The notes beneath the pieces are model-generated. The model had not been told where the DNA came from. It was given only the letters and a program-made list of their open reading frames with translations, and ran no database searches. Both the position numbers and the translations under genes were made by a program. Shown piece after piece: positions 28,792-36,578 of a DNA stretch of 64,000 bases; positions within the stretch are counted from its first letter, which is position 1, and every line of letters begins with the position of its first letter. The DNA is taken from contig CAZRNU010000001.1 of NCBI GenBank assembly GCA_964601515.1, positions 1 to 64,000 of the forward strand, given 5' to 3'. This stretch comes from PWND01 sp964601515. Its GTDB lineage: Bacteria > Bacteroidota > Bacteroidia > Bacteroidales > UBA7960.

Positions 28792-31398
28792 TTACAATCG
28801 GCTGGCCAACACTGCAGTTTTTTTGTAGTGCTTTACATTGCCTTTCGTATCGAAAATTTCAACATGAATTATGTATATTCCAATGTAGGCCTTCTGATTA
28901 TCATCTGTTGTACCGTCCCATGTGATTACTCCTTTTGTTGCAAGTAAATAGCTTCTTGTTAGTGTTCTTACGGTTCTTCCCTTAGTGTCAAAAACTGTTA
29001 TATTTGCAACAAATCCCGGCTCAGGAAACTCATAAGCAATATTTAACACATCGTTATGACCTGTATTGTCGGGGGAAAATATCTCCGGATATACAACAAT
29101 TGGGTCTTCTTGTGTGGCAATGTTGTTTGTAAATTGCGAATTCTTAAGCCCCGGTGTTCCAAAGCCAAAACCTTCGGATGCAGAATGCCAGTTAAAAACA
29201 TCGTTTGATGGTCTGTCGGGGTTAAGCCTTTCAAGGGCTATCCCTTTTTTATCGGTCAGCAAAGGAAGATGCATACCATCAGTATATACAAGCTGATCTA
29301 TGATTTTCATGCTTATATGCGATAGAACTACAATTCCACTAGTTGTTGTCATGCTAGACATTGTACCTGTTTGGATAAATGTATACTTGTCATGAAATGG
29401 ATATGTGTTTATTACACTTTCAATGTCAGTTGTAATTACAGCGTATTCCTGAGGAAATAATAAATAACTGCTTTGGCTAATTTCCTGTATGCTTGTAAGG
29501 ATGTTTGCAATTGTATCTCTGGAGCTTACTCTGTATTTGGATAGGTCTATTACTTTTTGAGATCTGTTATATAGTTCAATATAACGAGAAACACCTGTTG
29601 GAGCATTAAATAGCAACTCATTTATTACTATATCCAAACTATCTGCTATCACAGGAATTGCAACATTTGCATTTTGCTTACCTATAAGATTTCCTGCACA
29701 GTCGGCTAATGTGCTTGCTACTGTTACATTATATATTGTTCCATTTTGTAATGGAGATGAAAGAATTAACCTAACTGACTGGAAGTCCGGAGAAACAGGG
29801 TTTACTTCTGCCGGATTACCTATTCCATTATCGATTTCATAATAATTTTTCGAAGCTAAAGTTGCCTCGTCCATAGGTTCACTAAAAAACAATGTAATAT
29901 TATAAGCATCGTCAAAACCTGCCCTAAGGAGTTCGGGTTGTGTTGTATCAGAATTGTTCGCGTTTACTGAATTAACCTCTCCCGGAGTTCCTCCTTTTGG
30001 AGAAATAGAAGCCTTCCAATTGTTTTTACCTCCACAATAGTTATAGGGGTCTATTTGTTCAATCGACCAACCTCCGTCGTCTTTTGAAGTGTCGTTATAC
30101 CATTTATCTGTATATGAGATTGTATGGATTATTTCTCCATTTAAATCGTTTAATATAAGCGTTCTTCCGGTGCTTGTAAGAAAATTGACGCCAAGCTCTG
30201 CTCCAATTACATTATTTATGGAGCTGAAAAAAGGCAGGTCTGCTGAATTTACTAAAGTCAAATAGCCTTTGGGAGGTATCAGGCCAAAAGGCAAATCTTT
30301 AACCGGGTCTGAGCCTGATTTAAACGTCCAGCCTTCAATATTGATTTGGTAATTACTGGTGTTGTATAGTTCTATATATTTATATGCAGGCAAATCAACA
30401 GCAGGAGAAGGTTTAGGCATTATCTCATTAAATACAACATCATATTTTTGAGGATAGTATAATGAGAAATCACCGGAAAAATCGTTCATTACATTTCCAA
30501 AAACATCCTGAACATTTGATATAGAAATATTATAAACTGATTGAGGAACAAATTCTTGAGAAAATATTAACCTTGCAATATATGGCTTATTGTCAAGTCT
30601 CTCTGCAATTGAAGGCGCGCCAATTCCATTATTTACAAAATAGTTTGTGGGAATTTCAGCAGTAACTTCATCAATTGCTTTGCTGAAATGAATTTCCAGT
30701 GTTGTTGAATTTATTGGAACTAAGTACTTTACAACAGGCTTTGTAACATCCGGAACAATATCACCAACTTTTATGTCGTCGAAATAGAATCTATTGATAT
30801 TGCTTACTGTATAAACGCATTTAACTCCAAAAAAAGAAGTTGCATTGTATGTATTGTCAGTAACACTGCCTTGTGGAAGAAAAAGATCAGAGCCACTGGG
30901 GTCTGCGTAAAAATCCCATTTTCCGTTCAAATCTCTGGTTACTCTAACCCGAATAACATTATTACTTGTGGCTGCAATATTTGTTGAGCCTTGTAATAAT
31001 TGCTCTACAGTTTCTCCGTCTTGCCTAAAAAAGTAAAGCCTTTTATTATCAGTGCCGGTTTTCCCAATTCTAACATAGTACCCGTTTAGTCCTTCATTTA
31101 GGTTATTGCTGTTTGACGCTAAATAAATAAGCGGATAATTATTGTCGGACGGTTCAAAAGTAATTCTTACCCAGAAATCCCATTGGGTATTTATTATTGA
31201 TTCTGATGCACGAACAAGATATGATGTGCCCGCGTCCATGGCATTTAATCGGAGAATTTCATCTTCAACACGGAAACTCGCTCTGTCTCCTACCCATGCA
31301 GGATCTAAAGCTCCTGAACTAAAATTATCCGAAAATTGTGCGTTTAATATTGCATTTTGGCTCAGTAAAAACAAGGCCAGAAAAAAAACTCTTTTCAT
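28792..31398 (-). CDS. Secreted lamin-tail-domain protein with Ig-like and FlgD/type-B-like C-terminus
   Basis: 868 residues from ATG 31398 (M-K-R-V-F-F-L-A-L-F, signal peptide ending near A-Q-F); the frame allows three more residues upstream. Visible parts: an N-terminal laminin-G/jelly-roll-like region (about 20-200), two SbsA-type Ig-like domains (P-x-x-K/R ... F-S-K/E-P/A-x-D-E near 225 and 490), two lamin-tail domains (V-V-F-N-E-I-M-P near 325, I-V-I-N-E-L-L-F near 600), and a C-terminal F-S-P-D-N-T-G-H-N-D-V-L segment leading to I-T-W-D-G-T-T-D-D, a FlgD-like Ig domain also seen in gliding-associated (type B) T9SS cargo. Surface location is inferred. No catalytic motif was found. Confidence 0.8.
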   Translation of the reverse strand: MKRVFFLALFLLSQNAILNAQFSDNFSSGALDPAWVGDRASFRVEDEILRLNAMDAGTSYLVRASESIINTQWDFWVRITFEPSDNNYPLIYLASNSNNLNEGLNGYYVRIGKTGTDNKRLYFFRQDGETVEQLLQGSTNIAATSNNVIRVRVTRDLNGKWDFYADPSGSDLFLPQGSVTDNTYNATSFFGVKCVYTVSNINRFYFDDIKVGDIVPDVTKPVVKYLVPINSTTLEIHFSKAIDEVTAEIPTNYFVNNGIGAPSIAERLDNKPYIARLIFSQEFVPQSVYNISISNVQDVFGNVMNDFSGDFSLYYPQKYDVVFNEIMPKPSPAVDLPAYKYIELYNTSNYQINIEGWTFKSGSDPVKDLPFGLIPPKGYLTLVNSADLPFFSSINNVIGAELGVNFLTSTGRTLILNDLNGEIIHTISYTDKWYNDTSKDDGGWSIEQIDPYNYCGGKNNWKASISPKGGTPGEVNSVNANNSDTTQPELLRAGFDDAYNITLFFSEPMDEATLASKNYYEIDNGIGNPAEVNPVSPDFQSVRLILSSPLQNGTIYNVTVASTLADCAGNLIGKQNANVAIPVIADSLDIVINELLFNAPTGVSRYIELYNRSQKVIDLSKYRVSSRDTIANILTSIQEISQSSYLLFPQEYAVITTDIESVINTYPFHDKYTFIQTGTMSSMTTTSGIVVLSHISMKIIDQLVYTDGMHLPLLTDKKGIALERLNPDRPSNDVFNWHSASEGFGFGTPGLKNSQFTNNIATQEDPIVVYPEIFSPDNTGHNDVLNIAYEFPEPGFVANITVFDTKGRTVRTLTRSYLLATKGVITWDGTTDDNQKAYIGIYIIHVEIFDTKGNVKHYKKTAVLASRL

Positions 31399-31445
31399 GA
31401 TGAACATAATTTTTTATTTATTTTCCTTAGGGCTGTAAATATAAG

Positions 31446-31453
31446 TATTTTTG
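31446..31453 (+). promoter_or_regulatory. Candidate -7 element for asd
   Basis: TATTTTTG (TAnnTTTG) lies 43 nt before the asd start. The -33 region is weak. It is in the 98-nt divergent gap between the lamin-tail gene and asd. Confidence 0.35.
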
Positions 31454-31496
31454 CGAGAAAGTTTTTGGTATTTAACAACATTAAACAATCAGCAAA

Positions 31497-32480
31497 ATGA
31501 AAATTGCATTAGTAGGAGCAACAGGACTTGTTGGTAGTGTTATGATTAAAGTTCTGGAGGAGCAAAATGTAAATGTATCTGAATTTTTTCCGGCCGCCTC
31601 ACAGAGGTCTGTTGGTAAAAAAGTTGTTTTCAAAGGGAAAGAATACAATGTTTTAACCATTGATAATGCAATTGCTGAAATCCCCGATGTGGCAATTTTT
31701 TCAGCAGGTGGCAGTGTTTCTAAAGAATATGCTCCAAAATTTGCAGAAAAGGGCTGCTTCGTAATTGACAACTCATCGGCATGGAGAATGGATAATAATG
31801 TTCCTCTTGTTGTTCCGGAAATAAATCTGCATGCTATTAATAGCAACACTAAAATAATTGCAAACCCTAATTGTAGCACCATTCAAATGGTTGTTGCACT
31901 TGCTCCTCTTCATAAATTATATAAGATAAAGAGATTAGTAGTTGCAACTTATCAGTCAGTTACCGGCACAGGCGTAGCTGCTGTTGACCAACTCATGAAA
32001 GAACGAAAAGGAGAAGCTTCTGAAAAAGTTTATCCTTATCAGATTGACTTAAACTGTTTTCCACATGGAGGCGATTTTCTTGAAAATGGATATACTTCCG
32101 AAGAAATGAAGCTTGTTAATGAAACCAGAAAAATACTTGAAGCACCGGAAATTATGGTAACTGCAACTGTAGTTAGAATTCCTGTTCTAGGTGGACATTC
32201 CGAGGCAGTAAATGTTGAGTTTGAAAAAGATTTTGATATTGAGGATGTAAAGAATATTTTAAAAGCTTCTCCGGGAATTACCATTCAGGATGATGTTGCT
32301 AACAAAGTATATCCAATGCCACTTTTTTCAGAAGGTAAAGATGATGTTTTTGTTGGTAGGATTAGACGCGACGAATCATGTAAAAATGCATTGAATATGT
32401 GGATTGTGTCTGATAATCTTAGAAAGGGCGCCGCTACAAATGCAGTGCAGATTGCAATGTATTTGGAAAAATTTTTATAA
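31497..32480 (+). CDS. asd: Aspartate-semialdehyde dehydrogenase
   Basis: 327 residues. It starts with the NADP-binding loop G-A-T-G-L-V-G at residue 7 and has S-S-A-W-R-M-D near 92 and the nucleophile Cys126 in N-P-N-C-S-T-I-Q. It reduces aspartyl phosphate to the semialdehyde for lysine/diaminopimelate, threonine and methionine synthesis. Length and N-terminus match the bacterial family exactly. It appears monocistronic: a 309-bp repeat-bearing gap follows. Confidence 0.95.
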   Translation: MKIALVGATGLVGSVMIKVLEEQNVNVSEFFPAASQRSVGKKVVFKGKEYNVLTIDNAIAEIPDVAIFSAGGSVSKEYAPKFAEKGCFVIDNSSAWRMDNNVPLVVPEINLHAINSNTKIIANPNCSTIQMVVALAPLHKLYKIKRLVVATYQSVTGTGVAAVDQLMKERKGEASEKVYPYQIDLNCFPHGGDFLENGYTSEEMKLVNETRKILEAPEIMVTATVVRIPVLGGHSEAVNVEFEKDFDIEDVKNILKASPGITIQDDVANKVYPMPLFSEGKDDVFVGRIRRDESCKNALNMWIVSDNLRKGAATNAVQIAMYLEKFL

Positions 32481-32538
32481 CAAGGTTGGTTGCAGGTTAT
32501 TTGGTTTTTTTCAGATTTATATGCCAAATAAACCATAT

Positions 32539-32640
32539 AGAGACGCCATGCTTGGCGTCTCTGTTCTTGGCGTCTCTGTTGTTTTGCGTCTCTTTTCTTG
32601 GCGTCTCTTTTTTACCGGAGACGCCAAGCATGGCGTCTCT
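32539..32640. repeat. Cluster of GAGACGCC / GGCGTCTC palindromes (block A)
   Basis: Two complete palindromes, AGAGACGCC-6 nt-GGCGTCTCT (32539-32562) and GAGACGCC-6 nt-GGCGTCTC (32618-32639), are reverse complements of each other including their loops. They flank three half-sites ending in CGTCTCT (32569-32577, 32585-32593, 32600-32608). The same motif recurs at 51766-51882. This is a REP-like dispersed element in a gap far more GC-rich than its surroundings. Confidence 0.9.
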
Positions 32641-32691
32641 ACGGATTATTCGGTTTACAAAAATTTTTACCTATTTTTCAGATTTGTTTCA

Positions 32692-32699
32692 TAATTTTG
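32692..32699 (+). promoter_or_regulatory. Candidate -7 element for the lipid-kinase gene
   Basis: TAATTTTG (TAnnTTTG) lies 90 nt before the start at 32790. No clear -33 element. Confidence 0.35.
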
Positions 32700-32789
32700 C
32701 ACACTCCTGAATTGTCAAAATACATTATTTAATCAAACAAATCAGGTAGTTTTTGCTTATAATATTAAGCATTCATTTAAAATCATTTT

Positions 32790-33734
32790 ATGACAAACAG
32801 CATAAAAAAAGAGTGGTTAATATTGGTAAACCCCAACGCCGGTGTCGGTAAAGGAATTAAAGATTGGGAAGGTATTTCAAAATTACTTAACGATAATAAT
32901 TTCGAATATGAAGCCATTTTTACCGAAAGGAAGATGCATGCGATTGATTTAGTTAAGGAAAAAATCGCGCAAGGATTTCGAAAGATTATTGTTGTTGGTG
33001 GTGATGGTACTATGAATGAAGTTGTAAATGGGATTTTTCATCAGGAAATAGTTCCAACAACTGAAATTACACTTGGAATGATCTCCGTTGGTACAGGTAA
33101 TGACTGGGTAAAAACATTCAATATGCCGCTTGATTATGCTGAAGCTATTAGCATTATTAAAGAAGAGCAAACTTTACTTCAGGATGCCGGTATAGTTAAG
33201 TTTTATCATGAAACCATACAGAAAATAAGATACTTTGTAAATATGGCAGGACTTGGTTTTGATGCAATGGTTGCCAATAAAACTAATGCCGACAAAGAAA
33301 AAGGGAAGTCAAACCCCCTGCTTTATATCAAAAACCTTTTAACTGTTTTGTTTTCTTATAAATCTACAAACGCTAAGGTTACAGTTGACAATCATGTTGT
33401 GAATGACAGAATTTTCAGCATTGGAATTGGTATCGGCCAGTATAATGGTGGCGGAATGCAACAAACACCAAATGCAATTCCCGACGATGGGTTATTAGAT
33501 GTTACTCTAATAAAACATATGAGTCCGCTTAGAGTAATTGCAGGAGTCAGGAGACTTTATAACGGAACTATAGCTAAACATAAAAGAGTTGAAACCTTTG
33601 TTGGCAAAAGCATTTTTATAGAATCTAAAGTGCCAATTATGCTTGAAGCAGATGGCGAATCTTTGGGTCATTCACCTTTGGAATTCGGTATTGTTCCAAG
33701 AAGCGTGAAAGTGATTGTGAATAGAAGGGCTTAG
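32790..33734 (+). CDS. Diacylglycerol kinase-family lipid kinase (YegS/DgkB-like)
   Basis: 314 residues. Family motifs: N-P-N-A-G-V-G-K-G near residue 14, V-V-G-G-D-G-T-M-N-E-V-V-N-G near 69 (nucleotide-binding), and S-V-G-T-G-N-D-W near 102. The C-terminal beta domain ends with an E-A-D-G-E motif near 289. It probably phosphorylates a lipid such as diacylglycerol at the membrane; the exact substrate, which could include sphingoid bases in Bacteroidota, cannot be told from sequence. The following gap is filled with tandem repeats before glyS. Confidence 0.88.
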   Translation: MTNSIKKEWLILVNPNAGVGKGIKDWEGISKLLNDNNFEYEAIFTERKMHAIDLVKEKIAQGFRKIIVVGGDGTMNEVVNGIFHQEIVPTTEITLGMISVGTGNDWVKTFNMPLDYAEAISIIKEEQTLLQDAGIVKFYHETIQKIRYFVNMAGLGFDAMVANKTNADKEKGKSNPLLYIKNLLTVLFSYKSTNAKVTVDNHVVNDRIFSIGIGIGQYNGGGMQQTPNAIPDDGLLDVTLIKHMSPLRVIAGVRRLYNGTIAKHKRVETFVGKSIFIESKVPIMLEADGESLGHSPLEFGIVPRSVKVIVNRRA

Positions 33735-33798
33735 GGCGTGGGGCAAAGTGCGTGGAGCATAGGGGCTTAGAGCGGAGAGCAGAGTGCGTTGGGCTTGG
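33727..33798. repeat. Two degenerate 36-bp G-rich tandem units
   Basis: Both units begin GGGCTTAG and run through G-C-rich phrases ending near AGTGCGT (33727-33762 and 33763-33798). They are purine-rich on the plus strand and quite unlike the AT-rich surroundings. Confidence 0.7.
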
Positions 33799-33804
33799 GA
33801 TGGG

Positions 33805-33839
33805 GGTATAAGGTATAAGGTATAAGGTATAAGGTATAA
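33805..33839. repeat. Five perfect copies of the 7-bp unit GGTATAA
   Basis: A microsatellite-like array 52 nt upstream of the glyS start. Copy number could change by slippage and would alter the glyS leader or promoter spacing. Confidence 0.92.
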
Positions 33840-33891
33840 GGGTGCAGGGTATAGTGTTAATGAAATTCATATTTAAAACAAACATAAGAAC

Positions 33892-35430
33892 ATGAGTACA
33901 AAAGGAGAAGACGTATTTAAGAAAATCATTGCGCATTGCAAGGAGTATGGTTTTATTTTTCAATCAAGCGAGATTTATGACGGCTTAAGTGCTGTGTATG
34001 ACTACGGACAAACCGGCTCTGAGCTGAAGAAAAATATTATGGATTATTGGTGGAAATCAATGGTTCAATATCACGAAAATATTGTTGGTATTGATGCGGC
34101 AATTTTTATGCATCCTACTGTTTGGAAAGCTTCAGGTCACGTTGATGCATTTAATGACCCGCTTATTGACAATAAAGATTCTAAAAAACGCTATCGTGCA
34201 GATGTTCTTATTGAAGATTTTATTGCAAAAATTGAAGATAAGATTGAGAAAGAGGTTGAAAAAGCTGCTTCAAGGTTTGGTGACTCGTTTGATAGAAAAA
34301 TGTTTGTTGAAACTAACCCAAGAGTTGTTGAAAATCAACAAAAGATTAATAACATTAAAACTCGCTTTGTTAAAGCTCTTGAAGAAAACGACTTGAAGGA
34401 TGTCAAAGCATTAATTGAAGAGCTTGGCATTGTTTGCCCTATATCGGGTTCGCGCAACTGGACTGACGTAAGACAATTTAATCTTATGTTCAACACTCAG
34501 ATGGGTTCTCTAAGTGAAGATGCATCTATGGTTTATTTGAGACCGGAAACAGCGCAGGGAATTTTTGTGAACTACCTTAATGTGCAAAAAACAGGCAGAA
34601 TGAAACTTCCATTTGGTATTGCTCAAATTGGCAAGGCTTTCCGTAATGAAATTATTGCAAGGCAATTTATTTTCAGAATGAGAGAATTTGAACAAATGGA
34701 AATGCAGTTCTTTGTTAAGCCGGGAGAAGAAAAGAAATGGTACGAATACTGGAAAACTGAACGTATGCGTTGGCATACTGCTTTAGGAATTCCTTCCGAA
34801 AAATATCGCTTCCACGATCATGATAAACTTGCTCACTATGCAAATGCTGCTGCAGATATAGAGTTTGAGTTTCCTTTCGGATTTAAAGAACTTGAAGGAA
34901 TTCACTCCCGCACAGATTTTGACCTTTCATCTCATCAAAAATACTCAGGCAAGAAGCTGCAATTTTTTGACCCAGTTACAAATGAAAGTTATGTTCCTTA
35001 CGTCGTTGAAACTTCAATTGGCCTCGACAGAATGTTCCTTGCAATTGTAAGTAACTCATATAACGAGGAAAAACTAGAAGACGGCACAGAAAGAGTTGTT
35101 ATGAACATTCCACCGGCTCTTGCACCTGTTAAAATTGCCGTTCTGCCGCTTGTTAAGAAAGATGGACTTAACGACAAAGCAAGAGAATTATTTGACTATC
35201 TCAAGTACGATTTTATGTGTCAGTATGATGAAAAAGATGCTATTGGAAGAAGATACAGACGTCAGGATGCTATCGGAACACCATACTGTATAACTGTTGA
35301 CTACGATACTATGCAAGATAATACCGTTACTATCAGAGAAAGAGATTCTATGCAACAAGACAGAATTCCAATTGAAAAGATTTCGGAAGTTGTTGCTAAG
35401 AGGATTGATATTAGGAAGAGGCAAGGGTAA
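33892..35430 (+). CDS. glyS: Glycyl-tRNA synthetase, single-chain class II
   Basis: 512 residues, the alpha2-type (eukaryote/Gram-positive-like) GlyRS also common in Bacteroidota, not the two-subunit GlyQ/GlyS form. Class II motifs: R-P-E-T-A-Q-G-I-F near residue 218, F-R-N-E-I motif 2 near 252, and a motif 3-like G-L-D-R-M-F near 380. The C-terminal anticodon domain begins near P-V-K-I-A-V-L-P-L (about 405). It charges tRNA-Gly. It is flanked on both sides by short 7-bp tandem repeats. The start at 33892 gives the expected N-terminus. Confidence 0.93.
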   Translation: MSTKGEDVFKKIIAHCKEYGFIFQSSEIYDGLSAVYDYGQTGSELKKNIMDYWWKSMVQYHENIVGIDAAIFMHPTVWKASGHVDAFNDPLIDNKDSKKRYRADVLIEDFIAKIEDKIEKEVEKAASRFGDSFDRKMFVETNPRVVENQQKINNIKTRFVKALEENDLKDVKALIEELGIVCPISGSRNWTDVRQFNLMFNTQMGSLSEDASMVYLRPETAQGIFVNYLNVQKTGRMKLPFGIAQIGKAFRNEIIARQFIFRMREFEQMEMQFFVKPGEEKKWYEYWKTERMRWHTALGIPSEKYRFHDHDKLAHYANAAADIEFEFPFGFKELEGIHSRTDFDLSSHQKYSGKKLQFFDPVTNESYVPYVVETSIGLDRMFLAIVSNSYNEEKLEDGTERVVMNIPPALAPVKIAVLPLVKKDGLNDKARELFDYLKYDFMCQYDEKDAIGRRYRRQDAIGTPYCITVDYDTMQDNTVTIRERDSMQQDRIPIEKISEVVAKRIDIRKRQG

Positions 35431-35437
35431 GTTGTAA

Positions 35438-35458
35438 GTCGGCAGTCGGCAGTCGGCA
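35438..35458. repeat. Three perfect copies of the 7-bp unit GTCGGCA
   Basis: The array starts 8 nt after the glyS stop and is followed by a fourth, degenerate unit (GTCGAAA). The unit length equals that of the array upstream of glyS, but the sequence differs. Confidence 0.9.
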
Positions 35459-35491
35459 GTCGAAAGTCAATAAGTATAGAAAATCTTATTA

Positions 35492-36463
35492 ATGACTCTT
35501 AAGGAAATACAAGCACCGCTCAATGAGCATCTCGACAAATTCAATGTCTTGTTTCGTGAGACAATGAAGAGCAGGGCTCCTTTGCTAAATACAATCACCA
35601 GATATATTGTAAAACGCAAGGGAAAGCAAATGCGTCCTCTTTTTGTATTTTTCTCAGCTGAGTTGTGTGGTGAAATATCTGAAAAAACATACAGAGCTGC
35701 AGCTTTGATAGAACTTCTGCATACTGCTACGCTTATTCACGATGACGTTGTAGACGATTCAAACGAAAGAAGGGGTTTCTTTTCACTTAACGCGTTATGG
35801 AAAAATAAAATTTCCGTTCTGGTTGGAGACTATCTTCTCTCAAGAGGTATGCTGCTTTCAGTAGAAAATAACGATCATGACCTTCTTAAAATAGTTTCCA
35901 ATAGCGTTAAAGTAATGAGCGAAGGGGAGTTGTTGCAAATGGAGAAAGCTCGCAAACTCGACATCAAAGAAGAGATTTACTTTGAAATAATTCGTCAGAA
36001 AACAGCATCCCTAATCGCTTCTTGCTTTGCCTGTGGAGCGGCTTCAGCCGGCGCAAATGAAGAGATTATTTCCAAACTTTACAATATAGGAGAAAACATT
36101 GGAATGGCATTTCAGATTAAAGATGATTTAATTGATTTAGAAAACACAAAAAAATCCGGCAAGCCTTCAGGTGTTGATATTAAAGAAAGAAAGCTAACTC
36201 TGCCTCTGATTTTTCTTCTTAACAATTCATCATACCTGGAAAAAAGAAAAATACTCAAGATTGTTAAAAAGCATAATCATAATGAAGAAAAAGTTGAAGG
36301 ACTCATTGCTTTAGTAAAAGATAAAGGCGGAATAGATTATGCAAAACAAAAAATGGCCGAATATAAGAATATAGCAATGTCAGAATTGAATCTGATGCCT
36401 GAATGTAATGCCAGAGAATCTCTTAAAGAATTAGTGGAATTTACTATTGCCAGATCGAGTTAA
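35492..36463 (+). CDS. Trans-polyprenyl diphosphate synthase (IspB-like)
   Basis: 323 residues. Two Asp-rich prenyltransferase motifs are present: H-D-D-V-V-D-D near residue 83 and I-K-D-D-L-I-D near 210, with G-K-Q-M-R-P near 49. It builds long-chain isoprenoid diphosphates, most likely the side chain of menaquinone. Length and motif spacing match octaprenyl/heptaprenyl synthases; the exact chain length cannot be read directly. It starts 61 nt after glyS, across the GTCGGCA repeats. Confidence 0.9.
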   Translation: MTLKEIQAPLNEHLDKFNVLFRETMKSRAPLLNTITRYIVKRKGKQMRPLFVFFSAELCGEISEKTYRAAALIELLHTATLIHDDVVDDSNERRGFFSLNALWKNKISVLVGDYLLSRGMLLSVENNDHDLLKIVSNSVKVMSEGELLQMEKARKLDIKEEIYFEIIRQKTASLIASCFACGAASAGANEEIISKLYNIGENIGMAFQIKDDLIDLENTKKSGKPSGVDIKERKLTLPLIFLLNNSSYLEKRKILKIVKKHNHNEEKVEGLIALVKDKGGIDYAKQKMAEYKNIAMSELNLMPECNARESLKELVEFTIARSS

Positions 36464-36500
36464 ATTATTTCTTTCTGCTTTTTCTCAACAAGGTTTTTGT

Positions 36501-36508
36501 TAATTTTG
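36501..36508 (+). promoter_or_regulatory. Candidate -7 element for the MORN-repeat gene
   Basis: TAATTTTG (TAnnTTTG) lies 70 nt before ATG 36579. It falls upstream of both possible starts, but a start at 36522 would leave almost no leader, which favours 36579. Confidence 0.4.
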
Positions 36509-36578
36509 CGTTTGATTTAATGTGATATTAGCATTGTTATTTCTTATACAAGACTGTTATAATTCAAACCCTAATAAA

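Larger units (their letters stand above)
32481..32789. other. Intergenic region with palindromic repeat block
   Basis: A 309-bp gap between asd and the lipid-kinase gene. Its middle third is the GAGACGCC repeat block described separately; the rest is AT-rich and contains a candidate promoter at 32692. Open frames across the block are low-complexity artefacts of the repeats. Confidence 0.7.

Noticed and set aside
32539..32640. CRISPR array
   Set aside because: The units are palindromes and half-sites with irregular, very short spacing, no unique spacers of constant length and no cas genes.
32404..32710. Open frames across the asd-lipid kinase gap
   Set aside because: They read through the GAGACGCC palindromes and give repetitive, composition-biased peptides with no family character.
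33637..33963. Minus-strand frame over the lipid-kinase end and glyS leader
   Set aside because: Half of it translates the tandem GGTATAA and G-rich repeats; no start context and it opposes two well-supported genes.
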